Both the position numbers and the translations under genes were made by a program. From Coriaria nepalensis (Eukaryota; Streptophyta; Magnoliopsida; Cucurbitales; Coriariaceae): a stretch of 64,000 nt of DNA. The stretch is taken from the NCBI GenBank assembly GCA_027186245.1, contig CP114487.1, positions 5,575,001 through 5,639,000 on the forward strand, read 5' to 3'. Shown piece after piece: positions 1 to 13,006 of this stretch. Every line of letters starts with the position of its first letter. Position 1 is the stretch's first letter. The notes below the pieces were generated by a model, which was not told the DNA's origin, searched no databases, and was given only the letters and a program-made list of their open reading frames with translations.

Positions 1-3000
1 AAACTCATGTTTGAGGTGCAAAAATAAAATTCATTCGAATTGCTTCCAAATGATTTATTGACTTGAGGTGAATGGTTAACAGGATTTTCAACTTGAACAA
101 ATGCACAGATGCGCTAAGAAGGCCAATAGTAAGATGTGCATGAAACTCATGTTTGAAGTGCGAAAATAGAAAATGTTCGAATTGCTTTCAAATGATTTAT
201 TGATATAAGGTGACTCAATAACATGATTTTGAACTTGAACAAACGCACACATGCGCTAAGAAGGCCATCAGCAAGATGTGCATGAAGCTCATGTTTGGAG
301 TGCGAAAATAGAATTCGTTCAAATTGCTTGTAAATGATTTACTGACTTGAGGTGACTCATTAACTTGATTTTGAAATTGAACAAATGCACACGTGCACCG
401 AAAAGATCATTAGCAATCTGTGCATGAAACTCATAATTAAAATACATAGATAGAATTCATTCGAATTGCTTCCAAATAATTTATTGACTTAAGGTGACCC
501 ATTGACTTCATTTCAAACTTAAACAAAGGCACACTTGCGCTAAAATGGCCAATAGCAAGATGTGCATGAAACTCATGTTTGAAGTGCGAAAATAGAATTT
601 GTTCGAATTACTTTCAAATAATTTACTGACTTCAGGTGACTCATTGACAGTATTTTCAACTTGAACAAATGCACACATGCACTAAGAAGGCCTATAGCAA
701 GGTGTGCATGAAACTCATAATTAAAATGCAAAAATAAAATTCATTCGAATTGCTTCCAAAAATTTTATTGACTTGAGGTGACCCATTGACTTGATTCCAA
801 ACTTAAACAAATGCACACATGCTCTAAGAAGGCCTATAGCCAGATGTGCATGAAACTCATGTTTGATGTGCGAAAATAGAATTCATTCGAATTGCTTCTA
901 AATGATTTATTGACTTGAGGTGACTCATTGACATCATTCTAAACTTGAACAAATGCACACATGCGTTACAATGGCCATTAGCAAGTAGTGCATGAAACTT
1001 ATGTTTGAAGTGCGAAAATAGAATTTGTTCGAAGTGCTTCCAAATAATATATCGACTTGAGCTGACTCATTGACATTATTTTGAACTTGAACAAATGCAC
1101 ACATGCTCTAAAAAGGCCAATAGCAACATATGCATGAAACACATGTTTGAAGTGTGAAAATAGAAAATGTTCGAATTACTTCCAAATGATTTATTGATAT
1201 AACGTGACTCAATGATATGATTTTGAACTTGAAAAAATGCACATGTGCACCAAAAAAGATCATTAGCAAGTTGTGCATGAAACTCATAATTGAAATGCAA
1301 AAATAAAATTCGTTCGAACTACTTGTAAATGATTTATTTACTTGATGTGACTCATTCACTTGACATTTAATTTAAACAAATGCACACATGCGGTAGAAAG
1401 GCCAATAGCAACATGTGCATGAAACTCATGTTTGAAGTGCGAAAATAGAAAATGTTCGATTTGCTTTCAAATGATTTATTGATATAGCGTGACTCAATGA
1501 CATGATTTTGAACTTGAACATTGCACATGTGCACCAAAAAGATCATTAGCAAGTTGTGCATGAAATTAATAATTGAAATGCGAAAACAGAATTTGTTCGA
1601 ACTACTTCTAAATGATTTATTGATTTGAGGTGGCCCATTGACATGATTTTGAATTTGAACAAATTTACACATGGGTTAAAATGGGCATTAGCAAGTTATG
1701 CATGAAGCTCATGTTTGAAGTCCAAAATAGAATTCATTCGAATTGCTCCTAAATGATTTACTAATTTGAGGTGACTCGTTGACGTGATTTTGAATTTGAA
1801 CAAATGCACACGTGCACCAAAACGATTATTACTAATCAAATGCATACATGCGCTAGAAAGGGCAATAGCAAGATGTGCATGGAAATCATGTTTGAAGTGC
1901 AAATATAGAAAATGTTTGAATTGCTTTCGAATGATTTATTGATTTAAGGTAACTCAATGACGTGATTTTGAACTTGAACATTGCACACGTGCTCCAAAAA
2001 GATAATTAGCAAGTTGTGTATGAAATTCATAATTGAATTGCGAAAATAGAATTCGTTCGAATTGCTTCCAAATAATTTATTGACTTCAGGTGACTCATTT
2101 ATATTATTTTCAACTTGAACAAAGGCACACATGCACTAGGAGGGCCTATAGCTAGATGTGCATGAAACTCATGTTTGTGGTGCAAAAATAAAATTCCTTT
2201 GATTTGCTTCCAAATGATTTTATTGGCTTGAGGTGAATCATTGACTTTATTCTAAACTTAAACAAATCCACACATGCGCTAAAAAGGCTGTTAGCAAGTT
2301 ATGCACGAAACTCGTATTTGAAGTGCGAAAATAGAATTCGTCGAATTACTTCTAACTGATTTATTAACTTAAGGTGACTTATTGACATGATTTTGAATGT
2401 GAACAAATGCACACAGGCGCTAAAAAGGCTAATACCAAGATGTGCATGAAACTCATGTTTGAAGTGCAAAACTATAATTCGTTTGAATTGTTTCCAAATG
2501 ATTTATTGAGTTAAGGTAACTCATCGACCAGATTTTGAACTTGAACAAATGCACACATGCGTTAAAAAAGCCATTAGCAATATGTGCATGAAACTCATGT
2601 TTGAAGTGTGAAAATATAATTCATTCGAATTGCGTCCAAATTATTTATTGATTTAAGGTGACTCATTGACATGATTTTTAACTTGAACAAATGCACATGT
2701 GCACCAATAAGATCATTAGCAAGTTGTGCATGAAACTCAAAATTAAAATACAAAAATAGAATTCGTTTGAATTGCTTCCAAATACTTTATTGACTTGAGA
2801 TAACCCATTGACTTTATTTCGAACTTAAACAAATGCACACATGCGCTAAAAAGGCCAATAGCAAGATGTGCATGAAACTTATGTTTGAAGTATAAAAATT
2901 GAATTCGTTCAAATTAATTCCAAATGATTTACTGACTTCAGGTGACTCATTGACATGAAACTCATGTTCGAAGTGTAAAAATATAATTCGTTTGAATTGA

Positions 3001-6000
3001 GGTGACTCATTGACATGATTTTGAATTTGAAAAAATGCACACATACACTAAAAAGGCCAATAGCAATACATGCATGAAACTCATGTTCGAAGTGTAAAAA
3101 TATAATTCATTTGCATTGTTTCCAAATAATTTACTGAGTTAAGGTGACTCATTGACATGATTTTGAACTTGAACAAATGCACACATGCATTAAAATAGTC
3201 ATTAGCAAGTTGTGCATGAAACTCATATTTGAAGTGCAAGAATAGAATGCTTTCGATTTGCTTCTAAATGATTTACTGATTTGAAGTGACTCATTGACAT
3301 GATTTTGAATGTTCGAAGTGTAAAAATATAATTCATTTGCATTGTTTCCAAATAATTTACTGAGTTAAGGTGACTCATTGACATGATTTTGAACTTGAAC
3401 AAATGCACACATGCGTTAAAATAGTCATTAGCAAGTTGTGCATGAAACTCATATTTGAAGTGCAAGAATAGAATGCGTTCGATTTGCTTCTAAATGATTT
3501 ATTGATTTGAAGTGACTCATTGACATGATTTTGAATGTGAAGAAATGCACACATGTGTTACAAAGGCCATTAGCAAGTTGTGCATGAAACTTATGTTTGA
3601 AGTGCAAAAATAGAATTCGTTCGATTTGCTTCTAAATGATTTACTGATTTGAAGTGACTCATTGACATGATTTTGAATGTGAAGAAATGCACACATGTGT
3701 TACAAAGGCCATTAGCAAGTTGTGCATGAAACTTATGTTTGAAGTGCAAAAATAGAATTCGTTCGAAGTGCTTCCAAATCATTTATCGACTTTAGCTGAC
3801 TCATTGACATGATTTTCAACTTGAAGAAATGCACACATGTGCTAAGAAGGCCAATAGTAAGATGTGCATGAAACTCATGTTTGAAGTGCAAAAATAGAAT
3901 TCATTCGAATTGCTTGCAAATGATTTATTGACTCTAGGTGACTTATTGACTTGATTTTGAACTTAAACAAATCCACACATGCGCTAAAAAAGCCAACAGG
4001 AATATGTGCATGACACATGTTTGAAGTGCGAAAATAGAATTCGTTAAAATTGATTCCAAATGATTTACTGACTTGAGATGACTCATTGACATGATTTTCA
4101 ACTTGAACAAATGCACACATGCGTTAAAATGGTCATTAGCAATATGTGCATGAAACTCATGTTCGAAGTGTAAAAATAGAATTCGTTTGAATTGTTTTCA
4201 AATGATTTATTGAGTTAAGGTGACTCATTGACATGATTTTGAACTTGAACAAAAATGCACACGTGTTAAAATGGCCATTAGCAAGTTATGCATGAAACTC
4301 ATGTTTGAAGTGCGAAAATACAATTCTTTCGAATTGCTTCTAAATGATTCACTGATTTGAGGTGACTCATTCAAATGACTTTAAACTTGAACAAATGCAC
4401 ACATACTCTAAAAAGGCCAATAGCAAGATGTGCCTGAAGCTCATGTTTGAAGTACGAAAATAGAATTCTTTCGAATTTCTTCCAAATGATTGACTGATTT
4501 AAGGTGACTCATTGACATGATTTTGAACTTGAACAAATGCACACATGCACCAAAAAGATCATTAGCAAGTTGTGCATGAAACTCATAATTGAAATGAAAA
4601 AATATAATTCGTTCAAATTGCTTCAAAATAATTTATTGACTTGAGGTGAGTCATTGACATGATTTTGAACTTTAACAAATGCACACATGAGCTAAGAAGG
4701 CCAATACCAATATGTGCATGAAACTCATATTTGAAGTGCAGAAATAGAATTTGTTTGAATTGTTTCTAAATGATTTATTGAGTTAAGTTGACTCATTGAC
4801 ATGATTTTGAACTTAAACAAATGAACACATAAGTTAAAATGGCCATTAGCAAGTTATGCATGAAACTCATGTTTGAAATACAAAAATAGAATTTGTTCCA
4901 ATTGCTTCTAAATTATTTACTTATTTGAGGTGACTCATTGAGATGATTTTAAACTTGAACAAATGCACACATGCTCTGAAAAGGCCAATAGCAAGATGTG
5001 CCTGAAACTCATGTTTGAAGTGCGAAAATAGAATATGTTCGAATTGCTTTCAAATGATTTATATAAGGTTACTCAATGACATGATTTTGAACTTGAACAA
5101 ATGCACACGTGCACTAAAAAGATCTTTAGCAAGTTGTGCGTGAAACTCATAATTGAAAAATGGAATTCGTTCGAATTGCTTATAAATGATTTATTGATTT
5201 GAGGTGATTCATTGACATGATTTTGAACTTGAACAAATGCACCATGCTCTAAAAAGGCCAATAGCAAGATGTGCTTGAAAGTCATGTTTGAAGTGCAAAA
5301 ATAGAATTCGATCATTAGCATGATATGCACAAAATTCATGTTTGAAGAAAGAAAATAGAATTTGTTCGAACTGCCTCCTAATGAATTATTAACGTGAGGT
5401 GACTCATTGATATGATTTTAAGGTTGAAGAAATGCACACTATCACCACAAATATCATTAACAAGTAATGAAAGAAACTCATGTTTGAAGTGAAAAAATAG
5501 AATTCGTTTGAATTACTTCTAAATGATTTATTCCAAATGATTTATTGACTTGAGGTGACTGGTTGACATAATTTTAAAGTTGAACATATGCACACGTGCT
5601 TAATAAATATCATTAGCAAAGTTATGCACGAAACTCATGTTTGAAATGCAAAAATATATTTCGTTCGAATTCCTTTCAAATGATTGCATACCTTCAAGAG
5701 ACTAATATACAAGATTTTATGGTTAACAAAAATGCACACGTGCGCCAAAAAGATTATTAGCAAGTTTTGCACAAAACTTATGTTTGAAGTGAGAAAATAG
5801 AACTCGTTCGAATTACTTCCAAATGATTTATTTACTTAGGAGACTAATTGACATGATTTTAAGGTTGAAAAAATGTGCACGTGCTCCATAAATATCATTA
5901 GCAAAGTTATGCATGAAACTCATGTTTGACGTGCGAAAATAAAATTTGTTGGAATTACTTTCAAATGATTTCTTACCTTGAGGAGACTCGTATGCATAAT

Positions 6001-7535
6001 TTTAAGGTTGACAAAAATGCACATATGCATGAAACAGATCATTAGCAAGTTATGCACGAAACTCATGTTTGAAGTGAGAAAATAGAATTCGTTCGAATTG
6101 CTTCCAAATAATTTATTAACTTAGGGAAAATTATTGACACGATTTTAAGGTATAACAAATACACACGTGCTATTCCAATATCATTAGTTATAAACGAAAC
6201 TCATATTTAAGGTGCGAAAAAGAATTCATTCTAAATGCTTTCAAATAATTTATTAACTTGAACAGAAACGTTGAAATAATTTTAAAGTTAGAAGAATGCA
6301 CACGTGCTTCACAAAGATTATTAGCAAGTTATACACAAAATTTGTGTTTGACGTGTGAAAATAGAATTTTTTTTGAATTGCTTTCAAATGATTTATTAAC
6401 TTCAAGAGACTCATGACAATATTTTAAAGTTAAGAAAATGCACACGTGCTTCATTAGTTATGCACAAATCTCATGTTTAAAGTGCAAAAATAGAATTCGT
6501 TTGAATTGCTAAATTATTTAATGACTTAAGGAGACTCAGTGCCATGATTTTAAAGTTTGAAAAATGCCCACATGCCCCATAAAGATCATTAGCAAGTTAT
6601 GCATGAAGCTCTTGTTTGAAGTGTGAAAAAGAATTCATTCTAAATTCTTTCAAATAATTTTTTGAGTTGAAGAGAGTCATTGACATAATTTTAAAGTTAA
6701 ATGAATGCACACATTCTTCGAAAAGGTTATTAATTAGCAAGTTATACATAAATCGCGTGTTTGAAGTGTGAAAATAGAATACTTTGGAATTGTTTTAAAA
6801 TGATTTATTAACTTTAGAAGACTTAATGACATTATTTTAAAGTTAAGTAAATGCACATGTGCTTCATAAAGTCATTAGCAAGTTATACACAAACCTCATA
6901 TTTGAAATGCAAAAATAGAATTCGTTTGAGTTGCTTTAAAATTATTCATGGACTTGAGGAGACTCATTAACAAACTTTGAAGGTTCAAAAAATATCCACG
7001 TGCCCTACAAAGATCATTAGTAAGTTATGCACGAAGCTCTTGTTTGAAGTGTGCGAAAGAATTCATTGTAAATGCTTTCAAATAATTTATTGACTTGAAG
7101 AGTCATTGATATGATTTTAAAGTTAAACGAATGCACACATGCTCCATAAAGATTATTAGCAAGTTATAACGAAACTCGTATTAAAAGTACGAAAATATAA
7201 TTTATTCGAATTGCTTTCAAATGATTTATTAACTTCAGGAGACTCATTGACATTATTTTAAAGTTAAGCAAATACACACATGATTCAGAAAGTCATTAGC
7301 AAGTTATGCACAAACCTCACATATGATATGCAAAAATAGAATTCGTTCGAATTGCTTTAAAAATATTTACCGACTTGAGGACACTCAATGACATAATTTT
7401 AAGGTTCAAAAAATACCCACATACCCCACAAAGATCATGACCAATTTATGCCCGAAGCTCTTGTTTGAAGTGTGAAAAAGAATTTATTCTAAATGCTGCC
7501 AAATAATTTATTGACTTGAAGAGAATCACTGACAT
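1..7535. repeat. 142-bp tandem satellite array, left block
   Basis: Tandem array of about 53 monomers. The landmark 'gcatgaaactcatg' recurs at 141, 283, 425, 567, 709, 851, 993 and 1135, an exact 142-bp step. Each monomer holds a stretch like 'aaatgcacacatgcgct', then 'ggccaatagcaa', then the landmark, an AAAATAGAATTCGTTCGAATTGCTT-like segment and a 'tgactcattgacatgattt' segment. From 1 to about 5300 the 'ggcc' variant predominates; beyond it monomers carry 'cacgtgctcca...gatcattagcaagttatgcacgaaac'. The start lies outside the window. Because 142 is not a multiple of 3, the many short reading frames here are chance. Centromeric or heterochromatic location is inference only. Confidence 0.95.
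3085..3540. repeat. Out-of-register 226-bp duplication inside the satellite
   Basis: A segment beginning 'gttcgaagtgtaaaaatata' at 3085 is repeated almost unchanged from 3311. The 226-bp offset is not a multiple of the 142-bp monomer, so the second copy starts in the middle of a unit ('ttttgaat' joined to 'gttcgaag'). The following monomers near 3535 and 3677 are near-identical at the normal 142-bp step, indicating recent local amplification. Confidence 0.85.
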
Positions 7536-7694
7536 GCTGTTTCTGCAAATCTTCCAGTCGTAGATGACTCTCCAAACAAGCTTGAAGTCCTTTCCATTGG
7601 GAGCAACCTCCTGAAGGACCTTCCTACGTCATCTGAGGATTCCATGATGCCATTTTGTTCTGATGAGGTTTTGATATCTTAGAAAACTCACGAG

Positions 7695-8216
7695 ATGGCT
7701 GAGATAGTAAACTCACTGATTGATGAGATTGAGGTGCTAGAACGCAACCTATATTTGATCGAAAGTAAAATGAATATACCGCCTCCTTCCATGGTGGTCC
7801 ACTCCTATGGTCAAACCAAGCTTTTTACCGACCCTAACATCCCAATCAACATCTCTATGGAGTCACTGAATAAAAAGCTTGTTATGCATGTGGCCATGAA
7901 AGCTAGTCTTATTAAATATATTGCAAATCTAGAAGTTCGTTTTCATGGCAGCCATAGCCGTACTCCTTCAACGGTGGTCTCCATCGTCGAAACTTGGCCT
8001 GAACACTCCATAAACACTCTGGTAGTCCTCAGACCCTTTCGTGGCATACTGAAGAAGCCAACGCCACCTACTCCGCTGCAGCCCTCTAACCGTTCAAGGT
8101 TTGCCTACGACCTTGCGTCTGAGCATGTTCAAGACCATTCACAAGGGTTGGAAATGCTGTTTTGGGACAAAAATCCCCAAGTTACGCTGGCCCTGTTATT
8201 GCCGGCACCTCTGTAG
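7695..8216 (+). CDS. LINE 5' reading frame, 173 aa, unrecognised
   Basis: Open frame of 173 codons starting ATG just inside the 5' end of the LINE. The N-terminus (MAEIVNSLIDEIEVLERNLY) has the heptad-like spacing of a short amphipathic helix or coiled coil; the rest is unremarkable and ends TAG. It lies upstream of the DUF4283-bearing ORF1 in the same orientation, so it may be the N-terminal part of an original longer ORF1, now separated by frameshifts across 8220-9136, or an independent chance frame. I do not recognise a domain. Confidence 0.4.
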   Translation: MAEIVNSLIDEIEVLERNLYLIESKMNIPPPSMVVHSYGQTKLFTDPNIPINISMESLNKKLVMHVAMKASLIKYIANLEVRFHGSHSRTPSTVVSIVETWPEHSINTLVVLRPFRGILKKPTPPTPLQPSNRSRFAYDLASEHVQDHSQGLEMLFWDKNPQVTLALLLPAPL

Positions 8217-9136
8217 AAGAACCGATGACTAAATTGACGGATGTTGTAGCGGTCAATGGTGGTCAACAAGCGGGTCATCCGGGTCTGCCCATGCGACCGC
8301 TAATGGTTGCAAACCAACCCGCCATTGAATAAAGATCGTTGTTGATGTCAGCACCAACAGATAGTTGAATATCCAATACGACCCCTCCATGTAAGCGTGC
8401 GTTGGATCCTACTAGCGAAGCCTCGGTGCGGTTCCCAATTTTTCCCACCCCGGTTCCTTACTGACCCGACCGCCAGCTCTGCATGTCTACGCACAAGGTT
8501 GACATGCCTGAAGCAGCTGACACCCCTCACCTTTATCCTCGTACGGAGACAGGGGTGTCTGATGCACCCCAGCACATGACAGCAAAGCCTAGAATTTATG
8601 GAACAACCCTAGAGGTTTCGGATAGTTTAAAATTTTACCCCGGGAAAATTACGGGTAAGTCTCTGTCTCCTTCTCATATTACTGCTTCTGACCCCGAATC
8701 CACTGATATTACTCCTGCCTTCCTTAACCCTTATGATTCCTCTTTTTCACCCACTAAAATTGAAAACCAACACATCCAAGTCCTCTAAAACCCCCTAAAG
8801 TTTCAAAAAATTCCAAAACCCCCCCTCTCAATCTAAACAAAAAAAATAGTGTTGCCAAATAATAATCTTCTTTCCACCCATCCTAACTCTCTCCCATACA
8901 CCACCTTCCCTCAACCTAACTCCGATCAACCCCTGGCTGCCGCCCTCCCTACATCTGATCACCGGCCAGCGCCCATCACTTCCGGTCACCAGTCAAAGTC
9001 AACGGTCAACACCCAAAAAGTCAATAACCTGAAAATTGACCAAGAACAATCCTCCCCACCCAACTAATCTCTGACCAACCAACCACAAACTAATCACCTC
9101 TCCACCACCACCACCACCACCACCCCCTCTTCAGGT
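8217..9136 (+). pseudogene. LINE ORF1 N-terminal region, broken and proline-rich
   Basis: No long continuous frame. Short plus-strand frames at 8483-8788 and 8849-9067 are rich in Pro, Ser, Thr and His and end in a (CAC)n-like tract near 9105-9125. This composition is common in the disordered N-terminal part of plant L1 ORF1 proteins, so I read it as decayed ORF1 rather than spacer. Frame assignment across the region is uncertain. Confidence 0.4.
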
Positions 9137-9993
9137 TTGACCACCATTGACGATTCTATCCTTAATCTGGGTGACCCCAGAAATGTCAATAGGTTGACCG
9201 TTGACGAAAATTCAAAAAAGTCCTCAAAGTCTTGGAGTGATGTGGTCAAACCTATAACTCTTCAAGAATCTTCCTTTGTGTTGAGGTACATTGAACCATC
9301 TATTATTGATGGTAGAGTTGTGGTCTCTCCTCCCCCAAGTGTAGCGGCTCTAGGTGCCTATCTCCTTGAAAATATAATTGTGAGCCATTTCCTAGATACC
9401 AAGCTACCTTTCAACCTTGTGAATTACATAGCTAACCGTCTTTGGGAACACCTTGGTCTCACTAAAATCAATGCCAATAAAGATGGGTTCTATTTTTTCC
9501 ACTTCTCCAACCAAATAGAGGTGAATAATATTCTAGAAAAGGGTCCCTGGTTTTTTGTGACTCCAAATGGCGGGTTGTGAACCGAAAGGGAAAAGGGGTT
9601 GAGGAGGATATTTATATTGATAATAGTATGGCGACTGATAACTCTCCACATGAAGATGAACCATACTCCTTGGTGAATAAAGTAGAGGGAATGATTAATG
9701 GTGAACCTAGTGATAGCAAGACCACTTTGAGCAATCTGATTACTTACAATGAGGAACAGGTAGATCAATACTCTCCTATGCCTACTAGGAACTTGATTAT
9801 TAAAGAAGATAGTGAAAGTGAAGATAGTGAAGAAGATACCTCTTCCTCGTCTTCTAGTACTACCCCTGACACTAACTCTATTCCAGATACTAGTGGCAGC
9901 CTCTCTCCCGGTAACCACATTCCTAGACATAATGGTAAGAAGAAAAAGAAGAAAGGGTCCTCCAATAAGAAGGGCCATTTTAGAAGGTACTAA
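9137..9993 (+). pseudogene. LINE ORF1 (gag-like), DUF4283 domain, zinc knuckle lost
   Basis: Frame 9137-9580 has SWSDVVKP, then a DUF4283-type domain that runs to NNILEKGPWFFV, the usual core of plant L1 ORF1 nucleic-acid-binding proteins. Directly after this the frame ends at TGA. The next frame (9577-9993) continues with an acidic, Ser-rich tail (EDSESEDSEEDTSSSSS) and a Lys-rich cluster (KKKKKKGSSNKKGH) that could be a nuclear localisation signal. The second half of the domain and the CCHC knuckle expected in the family are absent, which points to an internal deletion near 9560-9580. Its stop is 40 bases before the ORF2 start. Confidence 0.75.
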
Positions 9994-10032
9994 CCTTCAT
10001 CGCCCTCCTTTTCTTTTTATTCTCTCTTATTT

Positions 10033-13006
10033 ATGTCGATTCTCTATTGGAATATTCGGGGTCTTAATGATCCCGTAAAAAAAAGGGAAGTTCGTAGCTT
10101 GATGGCTAGGTATGATGCTTTGGTTGTTGGTGTTGTTGAGACTAAGGTTAAGGCTGGTAATTTGACTCGGTCACTAGGGCCATTAATCCGTCTTGAAGTT
10201 TTGCTAATAATAACTCGCCTACTTCAGAGGGACGTATTTTAGTTGGGTGGGACTCCTCTAAGGTGTCCCTTTCTATGTTGAGTTTTGATGATCAATCTTA
10301 CCATTGTAAGATTTCTTCTTTGGATGGGAAATGGTGGTGCTTGGTTACTTTTATCTATGGGGCCAATTTTGATATATGTTGCTCTTGTTGACTACCTCTG
10401 CCTTATCAAAATTGATGAGGACATGATTAGGCAAAAGTCATGGGTCAAATGGCTTAACCTTGGGGAACAAAATAATAAATTCTTTCATATGGTGGTTAAG
10501 CAAAGAGAGGCCAAAGCTAAAGTAATTTCTATCACCTGGTTAAATGGTGAGGTTTTAGAGGATTATGATCAAGTTAAGGTTGAGGTTGTTTCCCATTTCC
10601 AAAAGCTTTTCTCTCAGCCTAACCTGCCCCCTCCTCTAAATGATGATCTGTTGGAAAGTCAATTACTAAGAAGCTTGAGACCTCTTACTATAGAAGGCTT
10701 GTGGAAGATATTTTTATTGAAGAAATCAAGAGAGCACTTTTTGGGATTAAACCTAATAAAGCTCCAGGCCCTAATGGGTTCAGTTTTGGGTTTTTTCATA
10801 GATGTTGGGAAATTATTCATGATGATTTTGTGTTGGGGATAAAACATTTTTTTAGGTTTGGGTTTCTACTAAAAGAGGTTAACACTACTGCCATCTCTTT
10901 TGTCCCAAAGATTGCCTCTCCCTCCCACCTTTCGGATTTTCGGCCCATTTCTTGCTGCAATATTGTCTACAAGTGCATCTCAAAAATCATCAGCAATTGC
11001 ATTAAGTTGGTTCTGGATGATCTTATCAGTCCTAACCAATCTGCTTTCATTGCTGGAAGACGTATTAGTGATAATATTCTTCTAGCCCAGGAGCTCCTCT
11101 ATGGCTATCACCTCAAAAGAGACCCTCCTAGATGTGCTTTCAAGATTGACCTCATGAAGGCTTATGACATGGTTAGATGGGACTTTCTTCAAAGGACCTT
11201 AGAGATTATGAATTTTCCCCCTATTTTCATCAGGTGGATCATGGTTTGTATCTTTTCTCCCACTTTCTCGGTTTCTCTTAATGGGGAATTGACTGGTTTC
11301 TTTCGGAGTAGTAGGGGTCTCTGATAGGGCGATCCTATATCTCCCTGTCTCTTTGCTTTATGCCTGGAGATTTGTTTTGGCCTACTCAACCATATGGAAC
11401 ATGATTCTCGATTTTCTTTTCATGATAAATGCCAAAGGGTTAAAGTCTCCCACCTTTGCTTTCCTGATGACTTAATGGTTTTCTCTAAAGGTGATTCTTC
11501 TTCAGCTTCGTGTATAAGCGAAGTCCTTTGGGATTTCTCCTCTCTTTCTGGTCTTCTTCCGAATCTTGCCAAGAGTAATATTTTCTTTGGCAATGTCCCC
11601 CCTCTGGTAGAGTCAGTGATTCTTGCTACTTTGGAGTTTCCGACTGGATCCCTCCCGATCAGGTATCTTGGCATTCCTCTTGCTTCTACTAAACTCTCAT
11701 ATAATGACTGCAAGCCTATCACTGAGAGAATTACAAGTAAAGTAAAGAGTTGGCCTTCCAAATACCTATCTTATGCGGGTACGGTTCAGCTCATAAACTC
11801 TACCTTATTCTCCATCCAAGTTTATTGGTTTATGCTCTTCATTCTGCCATCCAAAATCATGACTGAGATTGATAGGGTGCTTCGTAGTTTCCTTTGGAAA
11901 GGGTCTTCTCTTGGTTATGGAGGGACTAAAGTTGCATGGGATGCTATCTGCCTCCTGAAAGATGAGGGTGAATTAGGTATAAAAAACATCAAGGAGTGGA
12001 ACCAAATTGCTCAACTTAAGCATATTTGGAACTTATTCGCTTACCCCAAAGCGATACGGCCGGATTAGGTTCACAATCATTTACTCCGGAATAAGAGATT
12101 ATGTGCTTGCAAAATCCCTAATTCTTGTACCTGGTGTTGGAGGAAGATTAGGGATAAAGCTTTATCCTCTTTCATCTGGAAGGTTGGGAATAGAGCTTCT
12201 ATTTCCCTTTGTTATGACCCGTGGACTCCGCATGGTATTCTTCACACTTGTCTTGGGGAAGATATGATTACGGCTTCCGGGGTCCCTCTGAACCTCCAGG
12301 TTAGTAATATTATTCATGATTTTACTTGGACGTTTCCTAACCCCTCCACCATAGTTTGGTGGGAGCTTGTAGATTGCATCTCGTCTTCCATTTTCCCCTC
12401 TGGAAATGAAGATTGTTCTACCTGGACCCACTTCCCTTCAGGGTTCTCGGTGTCTAAAGCTTGGGAGCATCTTCGATCTCGTAGTTTTTCGGTTAGTTGG
12501 GCTAAAATTATCTGGTGTAAAGGCCACATTCTGAGACACTCCTTCACTCATTGGCTAGCAATTAATTCGCAACCGTCTAAGTACACAAGACAGAAGCTTT
12601 TCTTATAGCTCCCCTACTTGTAATGTATGTCACTTATGTTTGGGGAATGCGGAGTCTCGTGATCATCTCTTTGGTGCTTGCCCCTTCTCTGGTGCTGTTT
12701 GGGGTAGGGTTTTGAGACATGTAGTGATCCCCCCTCATTTCCTCTCTTGGGATGATAAAATTATCTGGTTTTTGGGGCTTCTGGGGAAATCTATCTAATC
12801 GTATTAAATTCATCGCTTTTTCAGGGTTCGTTTACCATATCTGGTCAGAGAGAAATAAGAGAGTTCATAATAACGGTTGTACCACCCCAGGTATCATTGT
12901 TATAAAGATCCTTATTCAAATCAAGATAAAAGTTCAGAGCCTTCCTAATCCTCCTTCGCATGCGGACATTGACATTTGGAATTATTGGAATGGTATATCT
13001 CTTTAA
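10033..13006 (+). pseudogene. LINE ORF2: partial endonuclease plus reverse transcriptase
   Basis: Opens with ATG and the endonuclease signature SILYWNIRGLND, followed by VVGVVETKV with the catalytic Glu. The frame then shifts, and after LVTFIYGANF (about 10370) most of the endonuclease is deleted. Reverse transcriptase follows from about 10400: FRPISCCNIVYK, SAFIAGRRISDN, motif A FKIDLMKAYD (about 11140-11170), and motif C FPDD (about 11460) where FADD is usual. Two adjacent stops at 11322-11327 replace the Arg-Gln before GDP in motif B. A zinc-binding-like region (12400-12700) and a C-terminal IWSERNKRVH segment (about 12840) complete it, with further stops. Inactive. Confidence 0.9.

Noticed and set aside
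1076..5339. Many minus-strand reading frames of 60-100 codons with shared words (FHAQLAND, FKIMSMSH)
   Set aside because: They are translations of the 142-bp satellite. The unit is not a multiple of three and the same words appear in several frames.
9490..9978. 162-codon minus-strand frame
   Set aside because: Antisense shadow of LINE ORF1, which has the recognisable domain.
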